From Thermaerobacter marianensis DSM 12885 (lineage in GTDB: Bacteria > Bacillota > Sulfobacillia > Thermaerobacterales > Thermaerobacteraceae): DNA of 64,000 nucleotides. The stretch spans positions 1-64,000 of the forward strand of contig NC_014831.1 in the NCBI RefSeq assembly GCF_000184705.1, in the 5' to 3' direction. The translations under genes were made by a program, and so were the position numbers. The notes beneath the pieces are model-generated. The model saw only the letters and a list, made by a program, of their open reading frames with translations, made no database searches and had not been told where the DNA came from. Shown in pieces: positions 1-16,066 of the stretch (within the stretch, counting starts at the first letter, position 1; the number at the start of each line of letters is the position of its first letter).

Positions 1-164
1 TAGCTGAGTTGACACGCGCGGCCGGGCGTCGCGCACCCCCCAGCTCATCCGTTCCCGATTGTGGGAATTCCGGCCGACCTGCTATCATCTTGGCGCCGGC
101 CTCCATGGCCGCATTGGCGGGGGTGGCCCACGCCGGCGGCCCGCGTGCCGGGCGTTCCGGCGAT

Positions 165-485
165 CCTTCTTATTCACACCCTGTGGATAGGCTGTTGATA
201 CCTCGACAACGCCCGGCATGGCTCGACCCCTCCCGCCGGCAGGAGATCGGCCGCGGGAGGAGGAAGTAAATCCGTCCCATCCCACGTCGCCCAGGGGGCC
301 GACACCTTTCGACCTTCCACCGCCCGTTCCGGGTGGTGGAAGGGTCTTTTTGCGTTAGGGGGCTCTGTGGATAGGTTGTGGATGAACCGTGGACAGCCGG
401 TTCGTCCCGCCCCGGCCGGCGGGAAAACGGGCCGACGCGACGGCCTTGGCCGGACCTGTCCGGGGTGCCAACTTATCCACAATCC
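165..485. other. oriC: Candidate oriC (DnaA-box cluster upstream of dnaA)
   Basis: Several matches to the DnaA box TTATCCACA lie just upstream of dnaA: a perfect box at 473-481 (+), one-mismatch boxes at 170-178 (+, TTATTCACA), 182-190 (-, TGTGGATAG) and 366-374 (-, TGTGGATAG), plus a weaker TGTGGATGA at about 377. In Firmicutes the origin usually lies beside dnaA, often bipartite with the dnaA-dnaN gap. Bases 1-164 hold no convincing gene, only GC-rich sequence; rpmH, usually upstream, is not in the window. The assignment is by motif and position only. Confidence 0.7.
312..351 (+). terminator. Rho-independent terminator upstream of dnaA
   Basis: CCTTCCACC (313-321) pairs with GGTGGAAGG (335-343) and is followed by T5 (347-351). 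It would end any rightward transcript entering the origin region. No clear gene lies directly upstream. Confidence 0.6.
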
Positions 486-512
486 GGACCCATCCGTTAG
501 GAGGACCGTGCC

Positions 513-1892
513 GTGGTGAAGGGCGAGCTGGCCGAGGTCTGGGCGGAGGCGCTCCAGCACATCGAGCGCCAGCTGACCCGGCCGAGCTACGAGGCCTGGT
601 TGCGCAACACGCGACCCGTATCCCTGGAGGGCGACCGCCTGGTCCTGGCGGTGCCCAACCAGTTTGCCCGCGACTGGGTGCTGGAGCGGTGCTCCGGTGC
701 CATCGTGGACTCCTTGCGGCAGGTGGTCGGTCACGCCGTCCGCCTGGAGGTGGTGGTGGAACCGCAGCCGGCGCCGGCCGCGGCCCAGACCGCGGCCACC
801 ACCGAGGCTCCGCTGGCGCCCCCGCCGGCCGCCGCGGCAAGCGACGCCGGTTCCTCCTGGCGGACCCTCTCGCAGCCGCTGAATCCCAAGTACACCTTCG
901 ACACCTTCGTCACCGGCTCGGGCAACCGGCTGGCCCATGCCGCGGCCCTGGCCGTGGCAGAGGCCCCGGCGCGCACCTACAACCCGCTGTTCATCTACGG
1001 CGGGGTGGGGCTCGGCAAGACCCACCTGATGCAGGCCGTCGCCCATCACGTGCTGCGCAAGCACGGCAGCCGGGTGGCCTACGTCTCCTGCGAGACCTTC
1101 ACCAACGAGATGATCAACGCCATTCGCGACGGCAAGACCCTGGAGTTCCGCAACCGCTACCGCAACGTGGACGTCTTGCTGGTCGACGACATCCAGTTCC
1201 TGGCGGGCAAGGAGAGCACCCAGGAGGAGTTCTTCCACACCTTCAACGCGCTGCACGAGGCGAACCGGCAGATCGTCATCTCCAGCGACCGGCCGCCCAA
1301 GGAGATCCCCACCCTGGAGGAGCGGCTGCGCTCCCGCTTCGAGTGGGGCCTGATCTCCGACATCCAGCCGCCGGACTTCGAGACCCGGGTGGCCATCCTG
1401 CGCAAGAAGGCTCAGCTGGAGAAGCTGCGGGTGCCCGACGACGTCATCGCCTTCATCGCCGAGCGCATCGACACCAACATCCGCGAGCTGGAAGGTGCCC
1501 TGATCCGGCTGGTGGCCTTCGCCTCGCTGACCAACCACCACATCGACCTGGACCTGGCCCAGGAGGTGCTGAAGGACATCCTGCCGCCGCCCCGGGCCAA
1601 CAAGGTCACCATCGCCCGGATCCAGGAGGTGGTGGCGGAGTATTACGGCGTCAAGGTGCGGGACCTCAAGGCCCGGCGCCGTACCCGCGCCATCGCCTTC
1701 CCGCGCCAGGTGGCCATGTACCTGTGCCGCGAGCTGACCGAGGCCTCGCTGCCCCGCATCGGCGAGGAGTTCGGCGGCCGCGATCACACGACGGTGCTCC
1801 ACGCCTACGAGAAGATCCGGCACGATTTGCGCAACGACCCCCAGCTGGGGCGCCAGATCAAGGAGCTGATGGACCTGATCCGCAAGGGCTGA
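513..1892 (+). CDS. dnaA: Chromosomal replication initiator DnaA
   Basis: DnaA, 459 aa, the AAA+ ATPase that binds DnaA boxes and opens the chromosomal origin. The GTG start at 513 is preceded by a Shine-Dalgarno TAGGAGG at 498-504. An N-terminal DnaB-interaction domain (about 1-85) is followed by a Pro/Ala-rich linker. The AAA+ core has Walker [11 protein letters not shown] (about residue 165) and Walker B LLVDDIQ. The C-terminal DNA-binding domain carries the signature [15 protein letters not shown]. Length and architecture are normal. It heads the dnaA-dnaN-recF block, and nearby DnaA boxes suggest autoregulation. Confidence 0.99.
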   Translation: MVKGELAEVWAEALQHIERQLTRPSYEAWLRNTRPVSLEGDRLVLAVPNQFARDWVLERCSGAIVDSLRQVVGHAVRLEVVVEPQPAPAAAQTAATTEAPLAPPPAAAASDAGSSWRTLSQPLNPKYTFDTFVTGSGNRLAHAAALAVAEAPARTYNPLFIYGGVGLGKTHLMQAVAHHVLRKHGSRVAYVSCETFTNEMINAIRDGKTLEFRNRYRNVDVLLVDDIQFLAGKESTQEEFFHTFNALHEANRQIVISSDRPPKEIPTLEERLRSRFEWGLISDIQPPDFETRVAILRKKAQLEKLRVPDDVIAFIAERIDTNIRELEGALIRLVAFASLTNHHIDLDLAQEVLKDILPPPRANKVTIARIQEVVAEYYGVKVRDLKARRRTRAIAFPRQVAMYLCRELTEASLPRIGEEFGGRDHTTVLHAYEKIRHDLRNDPQLGRQIKELMDLIRKG

Positions 1893-2216
1893 CGGACGAA
1901 CCCGGCCCGCGGCGGGGGAGCGGGGCGGCCCGGCTCCGGCAAGGGGACCGGGCCGCCTGCCTGTAGGCCCTCCGGCCCGGCACTGTGGACAGGCCGTGGA
2001 AAACCCGTTGGCTTGTCCGGGGACAAGCGCCAGGCCATCCGGAGGGATCCGGCCGGCGCCGGGGAAAGTGTGGAGAACGGGACGCCGTTGTCGACAGGTT
2101 GTCCCCCGTTCCGACACCGTTCGACACCGGGGCTCTGCGGGCTTTTCCACAATGCCCACAGCCCCTACTACGACTGCGGCGAGGGAAACATCCTCAATCC
2201 AAGGAGGAAGGCCACC
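1893..2216. other. dnaA-dnaN intergenic region with DnaA-box-like sites
   Basis: This 324-bp gap holds no gene. It contains a one-mismatch DnaA box TTTTCCACA at 2143-2151 and several weaker TGTGGA-type words (about 1984 and 2070). It may be the second half of a bipartite origin as in other Firmicutes and should contain the dnaN promoter, though no consensus promoter was identified by eye. Confidence 0.45.
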
Positions 2217-3326
2217 TTGCGGCTCGTCATCGACCAGAGCGACCTCCACGCGGCGTTGCAAGTGGCCATCCGCGGCGTGGCCACCCGTTCCACCCTGCCG
2301 GTGCTGTCCGGCATCCTGCTGGTGGCCGAGCCGGAGCAGCTGCGCCTGGTGGCCACCGACATGGAGATGACGGTGGAGGTGCTGGCCCCGGCCCGGGTCC
2401 AGGAAGAAGGATCCGTGGTCCTCCCCGGGCGGCACCTGGTGGAGATCGTGCGCCGCCTGCCGCCCGGCGAGGTGCACCTGGAGGTGGAGGGCTTCCGGGC
2501 CCGGATCCTGCAGGAACGGTCGCGATTCACCATCCACGGCACCGACCCGGGCATCTTTCCGGCGATGCCGCACATCAGCGCCGGCAGCACCGTGCTCTTC
2601 GACAACGGCCTGCTGCGCAACGTGCTGCGCCGGACGACCTTCGCGGTGTCCACCGACGAGGGGCGCCCCATCCTGACCGGCGTCAGCTTCCGGGCCGAGG
2701 GTGACCGGCTTCAGGCCGTGGCGACCGACGGGTTCCGGATCGCTGCTTGCAGCGTGACCCTGGAGCGGCCCGTGGAAGGGCAGCCCGTGGCGGCGGTGAT
2801 CCCCGGCCGCAGCCTGGCCGAGGTGGCGCGCCTCCTGCCCGACCAGGGGATCGGGCGGCTCTTGTTGGACGAGACCCAGGCCGGCTTCCAGCTGGGCGAG
2901 GTGCGGCTGATCACGCGGCTGGTGGACGGCGTCTACCCCGACGTGCTCGGCCTGGTGCCGTCGGAGTATCCCACCCGCGTGCAGCTGCCCACCCGGGCCT
3001 TCCAAGAGGCCTGCGAGCGGGCCGCCTTGCTGGCCGATACCCGCCAGCCGGCGCGGTGGGTCATCCGCCTGGCCGTGGAACCCGGCCGGCTGGTGATCAC
3101 GGCCAGCGACCCCGAGCTGGGCGAGGCGCGGGAGGAGATCCCCGCCCAGGTGGACGGCGAGGGCATGGTCATCGGCTTCAACGCCCGCTACCTGGTGGAC
3201 GGCCTCAAGGCCATCGACACCGAGGAGGTCCTCTTCGAGCTGACCGAGCCCCTGAAGGCCAGCCGGCTCCGGGGCGTCGGCGCCGACGACTTCACGTACA
3301 TCGTGCTGCCGGTCAAGATCTCGTGA
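2217..3326 (+). CDS. dnaN: DNA polymerase III beta clamp DnaN
   Basis: Sliding clamp, 369 aa from the TTG at 2217, which follows AAGGAGGAAG at 2201-2210; the open frame runs further upstream but only from here is there a ribosome site and homology (starts RLVIDQSDLHAALQVA). Three clamp domains are visible, ending in the typical YIVLPVKIS with the conserved C-terminal VLPVK motif. The clamp dimer encircles DNA and tethers polymerase III. Length fits the family (about 370 aa). It sits between dnaA and recF as in most Firmicutes. Confidence 0.98.
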   Translation: MRLVIDQSDLHAALQVAIRGVATRSTLPVLSGILLVAEPEQLRLVATDMEMTVEVLAPARVQEEGSVVLPGRHLVEIVRRLPPGEVHLEVEGFRARILQERSRFTIHGTDPGIFPAMPHISAGSTVLFDNGLLRNVLRRTTFAVSTDEGRPILTGVSFRAEGDRLQAVATDGFRIAACSVTLERPVEGQPVAAVIPGRSLAEVARLLPDQGIGRLLLDETQAGFQLGEVRLITRLVDGVYPDVLGLVPSEYPTRVQLPTRAFQEACERAALLADTRQPARWVIRLAVEPGRLVITASDPELGEAREEIPAQVDGEGMVIGFNARYLVDGLKAIDTEEVLFELTEPLKASRLRGVGADDFTYIVLPVKIS

Positions 3327-3396
3327 CGGGTGGCGGGGGGCTGCCGGGTTGCGGCCCGGCGCCGCCCCGACCCGCGCCGGCCGGGGAGGGTGGGCC

Positions 3397-4595
3397 GTGG
3401 TCATCCGGAGGGTGGTGCTGCGCCAGTTCCGCAGTTACGAACGGGCCACCCTGGAACTCGAGCCCGGGCTCACCCTGCTGGTCGGACCCAACGGCATCGG
3501 CAAGACGAACCTCCTCGAGGCGATCCACTTCGCCGCCACGGGCCGCTCGCCCCGGACGTCACGGGATGCCGACCTGATCCGCAACGGCGAACCCGTCTGC
3601 TACGTCCGCGTCGAGTGGGACGACCCCGTGGCCGGCCGACGGGCGGTGGAGATGGCCTATCACCGGGAGCAGGGCAAGGCGCTGCGCCTGGACGGCCGCA
3701 AGCGACGCCGGGTGGCCGACCTGCACGGCGCCCTGCCGGTGGTGTACTTCGCCCCGGAGAGCCTGGCCCTGGTCAAGGCGGGACCGGCTGCCCGCCGCGA
3801 CTACCTGGACCGCCTGCTGGTCCAGGTGGTCCCCGGTTACGGTCCGCTCCTGCACGACTACCAGCGGGTGCTGGCCCAGCGCAACCAGCTGCTGCGCGAG
3901 ATCCGGGCGGGACGCGCCGCGGCGTCGCTGCTGGCCATCTGGGACGAGCCCCTCCTCCGGCACGGGACCGCCCTGCGGCGGCACCGCCAGGCCCTGCTGG
4001 ACGAACTGGCTCCCCTGGTGGCCGCGGCGGCCGCCCGGGTGGAGGCGGGCGGCGCGGTGGGGCCCGGCGAGGTGAAGCTGGGCTACCTGGCCGGTGACGG
4101 GCCCGGCGATGCGGCACACGAGCCGGGCAGGGAGGAGCCTTCAGGGGCTCCCGAGGAAGCAGGCGATCCCGGTCAGCGGGCAGCCGGTGTGCCGCCGTCC
4201 CTTGCGGCCTGGCACCGCGAGGAGATCGCCCGCGGCACGACCCTCTGGGGCCCCCAGCGGGACGACTTCGCCATCCTGCTGGACGGCCGCGACGCCCGGG
4301 CATTCGCGTCCCAGGGACAGCAGCGGGCCCTGGCCCTGGCCCTCACCCTGGCGGAGGTCCACTTGATCCACCGGCGGCTGGGCCGCTGGCCCGTGCTGCT
4401 GCTGGACGACGTCCTGTCGGAACTGGATGCCCGGCGCCGGCGGCACTTGCTGGAGACGGTCGCCGGGCTGCCCCAGGTAATCGTGACGGCGACCGACGAG
4501 CCCGCCTGGCCGGAAGGGATGACACCGCGGGTCGTCCCGCTGCCCCTGCCGGCTGCTGGACGGCCAGGGGCCGCTGCCCCGCGGGGGGTGGGTCC

Positions 4596-4599
<4 letters not shown>
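3397..4599 (+). CDS. recF: DNA replication and repair protein RecF
   Basis: RecF, 400 aa, an SMC-like ATPase that helps load RecA at single-strand gaps. The GTG start at 3397 follows GGGGAGGG at 3383-3390. The N-terminal P-loop is GPNGIGKTN, preceded by VVLRQFRSYERATLEL; the C-terminal part has the ABC signature region FASQGQQRALALAL and Walker B VLLLDDVLSELD. A Gly/Glu/Pro-rich insert (about residues 235-275) makes it somewhat longer than usual. Its stop overlaps the next start (ATGA at 4596), implying translational coupling. Confidence 0.97.
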
Positions 4600-8745
<4,146 letters not shown>

Positions 8746-8964
8746 GGAGCCGGCACGGCCGGTTCGTCCGCACGGCAACGCCCGCACGGCAACGGGGCGG
8801 ACCCACCCGGCGCGGGCCCGGGATCGACCTCCTAGGGGACTCCGCCGGACGAACCGGCGCGGCGGCGCCCACCGCTCCCGCGGTGCGAAATGGCCGGGCT
8901 GATGCCGGGCGGCGCCCGGCCCGGTGCGGAACCGGCCCGGTGCGGAGGAACGAGGAGCGACGAC

Positions 8965-11397
<2,433 letters not shown>

Positions 11398-11520
11398 CGA
11401 CGGGCACCGGCGTGGGTCCGGACGACCGGCTCGACCGGCACCGCCCGGCTCGCGCCGGTTCAGCGGGAGCGGATCCGCGGAGGCAACGGCCCAGGCGGAC
11501 GAACGGGCAGGGGAGGGGCC

Positions 11521-12609
11521 ATGGGATTGCAGCCGGACAGGCCGCAGGATGTCACGGCGGCACCGGCGGATGAGGCCGGGGCGCCGCTTCCGGAAGGCAA
11601 GCTGCCGGCCGCTCTCCTGGAGCGGCTGGTTCTTCCGCGGACGGGGGTCCAGCGCCGCGAGGTGGTGCTGGCCGCCGCCCCCGGGGAGGACGCCGCCGCC
11701 CTGGACCTGGGGGGCGACCTGTGCGTGGCCGCCAGCGATCCCATCACCGGCGCGGGGCACCACGCCGGCTGGCTGGCCGTCCACGTCAACTGCAACGACG
11801 TGGCCGCCACGGGCGCCGAGCCGGTGGCCGTCCTGCTGACCATCCTGCTGCCGCCGGGCTCGCCGCCGGCGGTGCTGGAAGACATCATGGCCGGTGCCCA
11901 CGCCGCCGCCCGGGAGGTGGGCTGCCAGATCGCCGGCGGCCACACCGAGGTGACGCCGGGCCTGGCTCAGCCCCTGGTGGTGGCGACGGCCCTGGGGCGG
12001 ACCCCGGCGGCGCGGCTGGTGCCCAGCGGCGGGGCCCGGCCGGGCGACGTGCTGCTCCTGACCAAGTGGGCGGGCCTCGAGGGGACGGCCATCCTGGCCG
12101 CCGACTGCCGGGAGGCCCTGGCCCGTCGTGGGGTGCCGGAGGCGGTGCTGGATGCCGCGGCCGAGCTGGGGCGCTGGCTGAGCATCGTCCCCGAAGCCCG
12201 GGTCGCGGCCGGGCGCGGTGCCCGCGCCATGCACGACGTCACCGAGGGCGGCGTCCTGGGGGCAACCTGGGAGATGGTCACCGCCGCCCGCCAGGCCCTG
12301 GGTCAGGCCGTCGGGTGCGTGATCGAAGCTGCGGCGATCCCCGTGCGGGACGAGACGCGGGCCATCTGCGCGGCGGCGGGCGTCGATCCCCTGCGGCTCA
12401 TCGGCTCCGGGGCGCTCCTGGTGGCGGCGCCGCCCGAGACCGCGGCCGCCCTGCAAGCGGCCTGGGCGGAGGCCGGGATCCCCGCTGCCGCCATCGGCCG
12501 GATCACGGGTGACGGCATCCTGCGCCTGATCGACGCCGGCGGCCACGAGACGGAGCTGGAACCGCCCGGTACCGATGCCCTGTGGGTCGCCCGGACACGG
12601 CTGGCGTGA
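11521..12609 (+). CDS. AIR synthase-related (HypE/PurM-fold) protein
   Basis: A 362-aa protein of the PurM/HypE/SelD superfamily. An N-terminal ATP-binding half has GEDAAALDLG, VHVNCNDVAATGAEPVAVL and a Gly-rich turn IAGGHTEVTPG; the C-terminal half contains MHDVTEGGVLGATWEM. These are the family's nucleotide and metal-binding loops. It is not PurM itself by length or context, and no hyp or pur genes are adjacent, so the substrate cannot be named. It stands alone between gyrA and serS; ATG 11521 follows GGGGAGGGG. Confidence 0.8.
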   Translation: MGLQPDRPQDVTAAPADEAGAPLPEGKLPAALLERLVLPRTGVQRREVVLAAAPGEDAAALDLGGDLCVAASDPITGAGHHAGWLAVHVNCNDVAATGAEPVAVLLTILLPPGSPPAVLEDIMAGAHAAAREVGCQIAGGHTEVTPGLAQPLVVATALGRTPAARLVPSGGARPGDVLLLTKWAGLEGTAILAADCREALARRGVPEAVLDAAAELGRWLSIVPEARVAAGRGARAMHDVTEGGVLGATWEMVTAARQALGQAVGCVIEAAAIPVRDETRAICAAAGVDPLRLIGSGALLVAAPPETAAALQAAWAEAGIPAAAIGRITGDGILRLIDAGGHETELEPPGTDALWVARTRLA

Positions 12610-12696
12610 TCCCAGGCCGGGTGCCGGTCGGGCGGCCTGTGCGGCCGGCACCGGGCCGCAGGCTGCCAACGCCGCGAGACGAAGGAGGATCGGTCC

Positions 12697-13974
12697 TTGC
12701 TGGACTTGCGGTTCGTGCGCCAGAACCCGGAGGTGGTCCGCGAGGCCCTGCGCCGGCGGCGCCTGGATCCCGCGGAGCTTGATGCCCTCCTGGATGCCGA
12801 CGCCCGCTGGCGCCAGGACCTCCAGCAGCTCGAGGAGTTGCGCGCCCGGCGCAACCAGACCTCGGAGGCCATCGGCCGACTGCGCCGGGAGGGGGCCGAC
12901 GCCAGCGAGCTCATCGCCGCCATGCGCCAGGTGGGTGACTCCATCAAGGAACTGGAGGAGCGGGTGCGTGGCCTGGAACAGGAGATCCAGGATCGACTGC
13001 TGCGCATCCCCATGATCCCCGACCCCGATGTACCCGAGGGCGACGACGCGGACGACAACGTGGAGGTGCGCCGCTGGGGAACGCCGCCTTCCTTCGACTT
13101 CACACCGAAGGCCCACTGGGAACTGGGGCCGGCCTTGGGGCTGTTGGACTTCGAGCGGGCGGCCAAGATCACCGGCGCGCGCTTCACCGTCTTCCGCGGC
13201 CGCGGCGCGCGCCTGGTGCGGGCGCTGATCCAGTTCATGCTGGATCTTCACACGCAAGAACACGGCTACACCGAGGTGCTGCCGCCCTTCCTGGTCCACC
13301 GGCAGAGCATGGTGGGCACGGGCCAGTTGCCCAAGTTCGAGGAAGACGCCTTCCGGGTGGCGGACTCGGATTTCTTCCTGGTCCCCACGGCGGAGGTGCC
13401 CGTCACCAACCTCTACCGCGACGAGATCCTGGACGGCGCGCAGCTGCCGATCTACCACGTGGCGTACACGCCGTGCTTCCGCGCCGAGGCGGGCTCCGCC
13501 GGCCGCGACACCCGCGGCCTGATCCGCCAGCACCAGTTCGACAAGGTGGAGCTGGTCAAGTTCGTCCACCCCGACCGTTCCGCCGAGGAGCACGAGAAGC
13601 TGGTGGCCGACGCCGAGGCCGTGCTGCAGCGGCTGGGCCTGCCGTACCGGCTGGTGCTGATCTGCACCGGCGATATGGGCTTCGCCCAGGCCAAGCAGTA
13701 CGATCTGGAGGTGTGGATGCCCAGCTACGGGCGCTACGTGGAGATCTCCTCCTGCAGCAACTACCGCGACTACCAGGCGCGGCGCGCCAACATCCGCTTC
13801 CGCCCGGAGCCCGGCGCGCGGCCGCAATTCGTCCACACGCTGAACGGGTCGGGGCTCGCCGTGGGCCGCACCCTGGCGGCGCTGCTCGAGAACTATCAGC
13901 AGGCCGACGGCAGCGTGGTCATCCCCGAGGCGCTGCGGCCCTACATGGGCGGACTCGACGTGCTGAAGCCGTAG
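12697..13974 (+). CDS. serS: Seryl-tRNA synthetase
   Basis: SerRS, 425 aa, charging tRNA-Ser. It starts at TTG 12697 after AAGGAGG (12682-12688). The N-terminal coiled-coil tRNA-binding arm (about 1-105) is followed by the class II core with motif 2 ([20 protein letters not shown]) and motif 3 ([18 protein letters not shown]). Two tRNA-Ser genes follow within 800 bp. The 87-bp upstream gap is too short for a T-box leader, unlike many Firmicutes serS genes. Confidence 0.98.
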   Translation: MLDLRFVRQNPEVVREALRRRRLDPAELDALLDADARWRQDLQQLEELRARRNQTSEAIGRLRREGADASELIAAMRQVGDSIKELEERVRGLEQEIQDRLLRIPMIPDPDVPEGDDADDNVEVRRWGTPPSFDFTPKAHWELGPALGLLDFERAAKITGARFTVFRGRGARLVRALIQFMLDLHTQEHGYTEVLPPFLVHRQSMVGTGQLPKFEEDAFRVADSDFFLVPTAEVPVTNLYRDEILDGAQLPIYHVAYTPCFRAEAGSAGRDTRGLIRQHQFDKVELVKFVHPDRSAEEHEKLVADAEAVLQRLGLPYRLVLICTGDMGFAQAKQYDLEVWMPSYGRYVEISSCSNYRDYQARRANIRFRPEPGARPQFVHTLNGSGLAVGRTLAALLENYQQADGSVVIPEALRPYMGGLDVLKP

Positions 13975-14070
13975 GGCGACCGCCGTGGCGGGTGGGCAGC
14001 CGGCGATCGGGGTCGCCCGCGCGGCGGCGTGCCCGCCGGCACCCCCGCGCGCCGACGGGCCGGGCCGTGC

Positions 14071-14076
14071 TACAAT
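14071..14076 (+). promoter_or_regulatory. -10 element of tRNA-Ser(TGA)
   Basis: TACAAT at 14071-14076 is preceded by TGC, giving an extended -10; initiation would fall just 5' of the tRNA at 14088. No convincing -35. Confidence 0.55.
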
Positions 14077-14087
14077 TCGAGGTGCCT

Positions 14088-14175
14088 GGAAGGGTGGCGG
14101 AGTGGTTGAACGCGGCGGTCTTGAAAACCGCAGTGGGCCTCCGGCCCACCGTGGGTTCGAATCCCACCCCTTCCG
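14088..14175 (+). tRNA. tRNA-Ser(TGA)
   Basis: An 88-nt class II tRNA with acceptor GGAAGGG/CCCTTCC, D-arm GCGGAGTGGTTGAACGC, anticodon TGA in loop CTTGAAAAC, a long variable arm GTGGGCCTCCGGCCCAC and T-arm GTGGGTTCGAATCCCAC. G73 is the discriminator. CCA is not encoded. It lies beside serS. Confidence 0.97.
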
Positions 14176-14219
14176 CACCGGAGCCGGCGCGCCGGTGCCG
14201 GCGGCGCGCCGGTCCTACC

Positions 14220-14489
14220 TCAGATTCGGGTGCCGATGAGGATCAGGGCCACACCGGCCAGGATCAGCGCCAGCTTCAACGGGGGGACGGAGCCGGCCAG
14301 TCCGGCCAGGCCGATGGTCGTGGCCAGCATCATGGCCAGCGGGCCGGCCCCGGCGAGCAACGCGTTGATTTCCAACGCGCGATCCACGCGGCCGTACCGC
14401 CAGATCAACACGGCGGCCAGCACTTCCAGGCTGCCGGACAGCACTCGGGTCAACGCCATGCCGGCGACATAGGGGTTGGGGGACACCAT
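14220..14489 (-). CDS. yqhV: YqhV-like (DUF2619) membrane protein
   Basis: An 89-aa integral membrane protein on the minus strand with about three hydrophobic segments (near residues 15-32, 42-62, 68-86). Its pattern (ALTRVLSGSLEVLAAVLIWR, then EINALLAGAGPLAMMLAT, ending LILAGVALILIGTRI) resembles Bacillus YqhV, a DUF2619 protein of unknown function. The gene is isolated between two tRNA-Ser genes and transcribed against them. Confidence 0.75.
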   Translation of the reverse strand: MVSPNPYVAGMALTRVLSGSLEVLAAVLIWRYGRVDRALEINALLAGAGPLAMMLATTIGLAGLAGSVPPLKLALILAGVALILIGTRI

Positions 14490-14604
14490 GGTTCTCGCCT
14501 CCGTTCCTCCGGGTTCACCCTACGCCGGGATGAAGGTGGCCATGATGATCCCAGCCTTGGCGCGGTGCGGGCCCGGCAACCCCGCCCGGCCAACGCGCGC
14601 CGGG

Positions 14605-14633
14605 TTGCACGGCCGGCGGCCCTGTGCTAACAT
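14605..14633 (+). promoter_or_regulatory. Promoter of tRNA-Ser(GCT)/Arg cluster
   Basis: TTGCAC (14605-14610), 17-bp spacer, TAACAT (14628-14633) with TG one base upstream. Placed to start transcription just before the tRNA at 14648 and perhaps to read on into tRNA-Arg. Confidence 0.6.
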
Positions 14634-14647
14634 TGGGGCTGTCGCCG

Positions 14648-14739
14648 GGAAGGGTGCCTGAGAGGTCGAAAGGAGCCGCCTGCTAAGCGGTTGAGGGGCC
14701 TTTAAAGCTCCTCCGAGGGTTCGAATCCCTCCCCTTCCG
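14648..14739 (+). tRNA. tRNA-Ser(GCT)
   Basis: A 92-nt class II tRNA: acceptor GGAAGGG/CCCTTCC, anticodon GCT in CTGCTAA, long variable arm, T-arm GAGGGTTCGAATCCCTC, G73, no encoded CCA. It shares its acceptor stem with tRNA-Ser(TGA). Confidence 0.97.
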
Positions 14740-14769
14740 CCGAGCGCATGTTGAGTAAGTTAAAGGCGT

Positions 14770-14844
14770 GCGCCGTTAGCTCAGTCCGGATAGAGCGGCT
14801 GACTACGGATCAGCAGGTCGGGGGTTCAAATCCTCCACGGCGCA
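14770..14844 (+). tRNA. tRNA-Arg(ACG), prophage integration target
   Basis: 75 nt: acceptor GCGCCGT/ACGGCGC, anticodon stem GCTGA/TCAGC with loop CTACGGA (anticodon ACG), T-arm with TTCAAAT loop, A73. The sequence from the anticodon stem to C75 is the phage attachment core. In the lysogen the gene is followed by CCG; at the right junction the same core is followed by A, so the undisturbed host gene encoded CCA. Confidence 0.97.
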
Positions 14845-14846
14845 CC
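14801..14846 (+). repeat. attL: attL core (46-bp direct repeat)
   Basis: Identical over 46 bp to 59294-59339. It covers the 3' part of tRNA-Arg from within the anticodon stem through the first two bases of CCA. Flanking bases differ on both sides (T/G before, G/A after), so the boundaries are exact. Confidence 0.95.
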
Positions 14847-14854
14847 GCAAGAAA

Positions 14855-14878
14855 GCCCCGAGCTACGAGGCTCGGGGC
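14855..14878 (+). terminator. Prophage-borne replacement terminator for tRNA-Arg
   Basis: GCCCCGAGC (14855-14863) pairs with GCTCGGGGC (14870-14878), followed by a modest T-rich stretch. It resembles the host terminator now displaced to 59349-59377, so the prophage appears to supply a substitute hairpin. Confidence 0.6.
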
Positions 14879-14918
14879 GATCTGTTTCTGCGCGGGTCGC
14901 CGCAGAATCAGCATATCA

Positions 14919-14937
14919 TTGCCACCCTATTGCCACC
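14919..14937. repeat. Candidate integrase arm-type site, left
   Basis: The 18-bp word TGCCACCCTATTGCCACC at 14920-14937 recurs at 59133-59150 near the right end. Two TTGCCACC units lie in each. Pairing of such repeats near both att cores suggests integrase/excisionase arm sites; this role is inferred. Confidence 0.5.
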
Positions 14938-16047
14938 CTACCGGCGCAGGTACCCCTCCTGCGCGCCGGGGATCACATGGGCGTAGACCTCGGCCGTGAA
15001 CGCCGGCGAGTAGTGCCCCAGGCGCTCGGAGACGGCCGTGATGGACCAGCCATGGTACTGGAGCAGGTGCGAGCCGTGGATATGGCGGAGGTCGTGCATG
15101 GAGAGCGGGGGTAGGCCGAGGCGCTTGGCGTGCTTGCGGAGCACCTGCGTCGGCACGTCCGGGCGCAGGAACCGTCCTCCGGGCGCCGTGAACACGTGCT
15201 CCGGGTGTTCCCAGCGCTGGGCGCGGGCGATCTCTAGCTGCTGCTCGGCGCGGTGCCTGTCCAGAACCTCGGCAGTCCGGTCGTCTAGCCAGACGACCCG
15301 GGCCTCGTGGTTTTTCACATCGCCAAGGATGAGGCGCTTGCCCTCACGGTCCTGTTTGAGCGCGCGCCGGACGCGGATGGCCGGCCGGCTCCAGTCGATG
15401 TCTTCCCACCACAGGCCGCAGAGTTCGCCAACGCGCAGGCCGGTATGAGCGGCGACGTACCAGAGGGGATACCATCGGGTGCCCAGGGCCGCCTCCAGCA
15501 GCTGCTCCAGCTGCTCGCGGGTCAGCATGGGCGGCTCGGACCTCTGGCGGCGCGGCAGGGTGAGGTTGTCCGCCGGGTTGTACCCGAGATAGCCCATGCG
15601 CACGGCGTAGGAGAGGGCGGCATGGAGGGCTCGGTGGTGCTTCTGGACGGTCGTCGCGCTCAGGTTGCCGGGCCGGCCATCATCCCGAGGCGCCTGCTGC
15701 AGCTCGTCCAGCCACCGCTGGATCTGCGCCCGGGTGAGCCTGTCCACGCGCATGGGGCCGAAGGCGGCCCGGATTCTGCGCGTGCAATAGGCGTAGTCGT
15801 CGTAGGTCCGCCCCTCCCGGTTCGTCCGCACGTGGGCCAGCCACTCGTCTAGGAGCTCGTCCACGGTCATGCGGACGGCCGTCAGCTCGCCCTGCATGTG
15901 CCGAGCCTTGAGCTGCTGTTCGACTCGCTCCGCGTCGCGCTTGGTGCCGCGGACCGACGTGTACTTCCAAAGCCTTTTGCCCGTCTTCGGGTCGCGGCCG
16001 ATGTCGACCCGAATCTCCCAGTAGTCCTTGCCACGCTTACGGATCAT
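14938..16047 (-). CDS. int: Tyrosine site-specific integrase
   Basis: A 369-aa phage integrase that recombines attP with attB in tRNA-Arg. The open frame extends through the upstream tRNA, but ATG 16047 is preceded on its strand by GGAGAGGGAGAT and begins the normal N-terminus (MIRKRGKDYWEIRVDIG, an AP2-like arm-binding region). A SAM-like core-binding domain spans about 60-165. The catalytic domain contains HTGLRVGELCGLWWEDID (first Arg), HDLRHIHGSHLL (HxxR) and a final Tyr in AEVYAHV. It lies 92 bp from the attL core. Confidence 0.96.
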   Translation of the reverse strand: MIRKRGKDYWEIRVDIGRDPKTGKRLWKYTSVRGTKRDAERVEQQLKARHMQGELTAVRMTVDELLDEWLAHVRTNREGRTYDDYAYCTRRIRAAFGPMRVDRLTRAQIQRWLDELQQAPRDDGRPGNLSATTVQKHHRALHAALSYAVRMGYLGYNPADNLTLPRRQRSEPPMLTREQLEQLLEAALGTRWYPLWYVAAHTGLRVGELCGLWWEDIDWSRPAIRVRRALKQDREGKRLILGDVKNHEARVVWLDDRTAEVLDRHRAEQQLEIARAQRWEHPEHVFTAPGGRFLRPDVPTQVLRKHAKRLGLPPLSMHDLRHIHGSHLLQYHGWSITAVSERLGHYSPAFTAEVYAHVIPGAQEGYLRR

Positions 16048-16066
16048 TTCCGTGATCTCCCTCTCC

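Noticed and set aside
174-3404. A very long open frame (1076 codons) opposite dnaA-dnaN
   Set aside because: It lies antisense to two certain essential genes; high GC content creates long antisense frames. The composition (Gly/His/Gln-rich) is typical of such shadows.
12610-12696. T-box riboswitch before serS
   Set aside because: The gap is only 87 bp and shows neither a T-box core nor an antiterminator/terminator pair.
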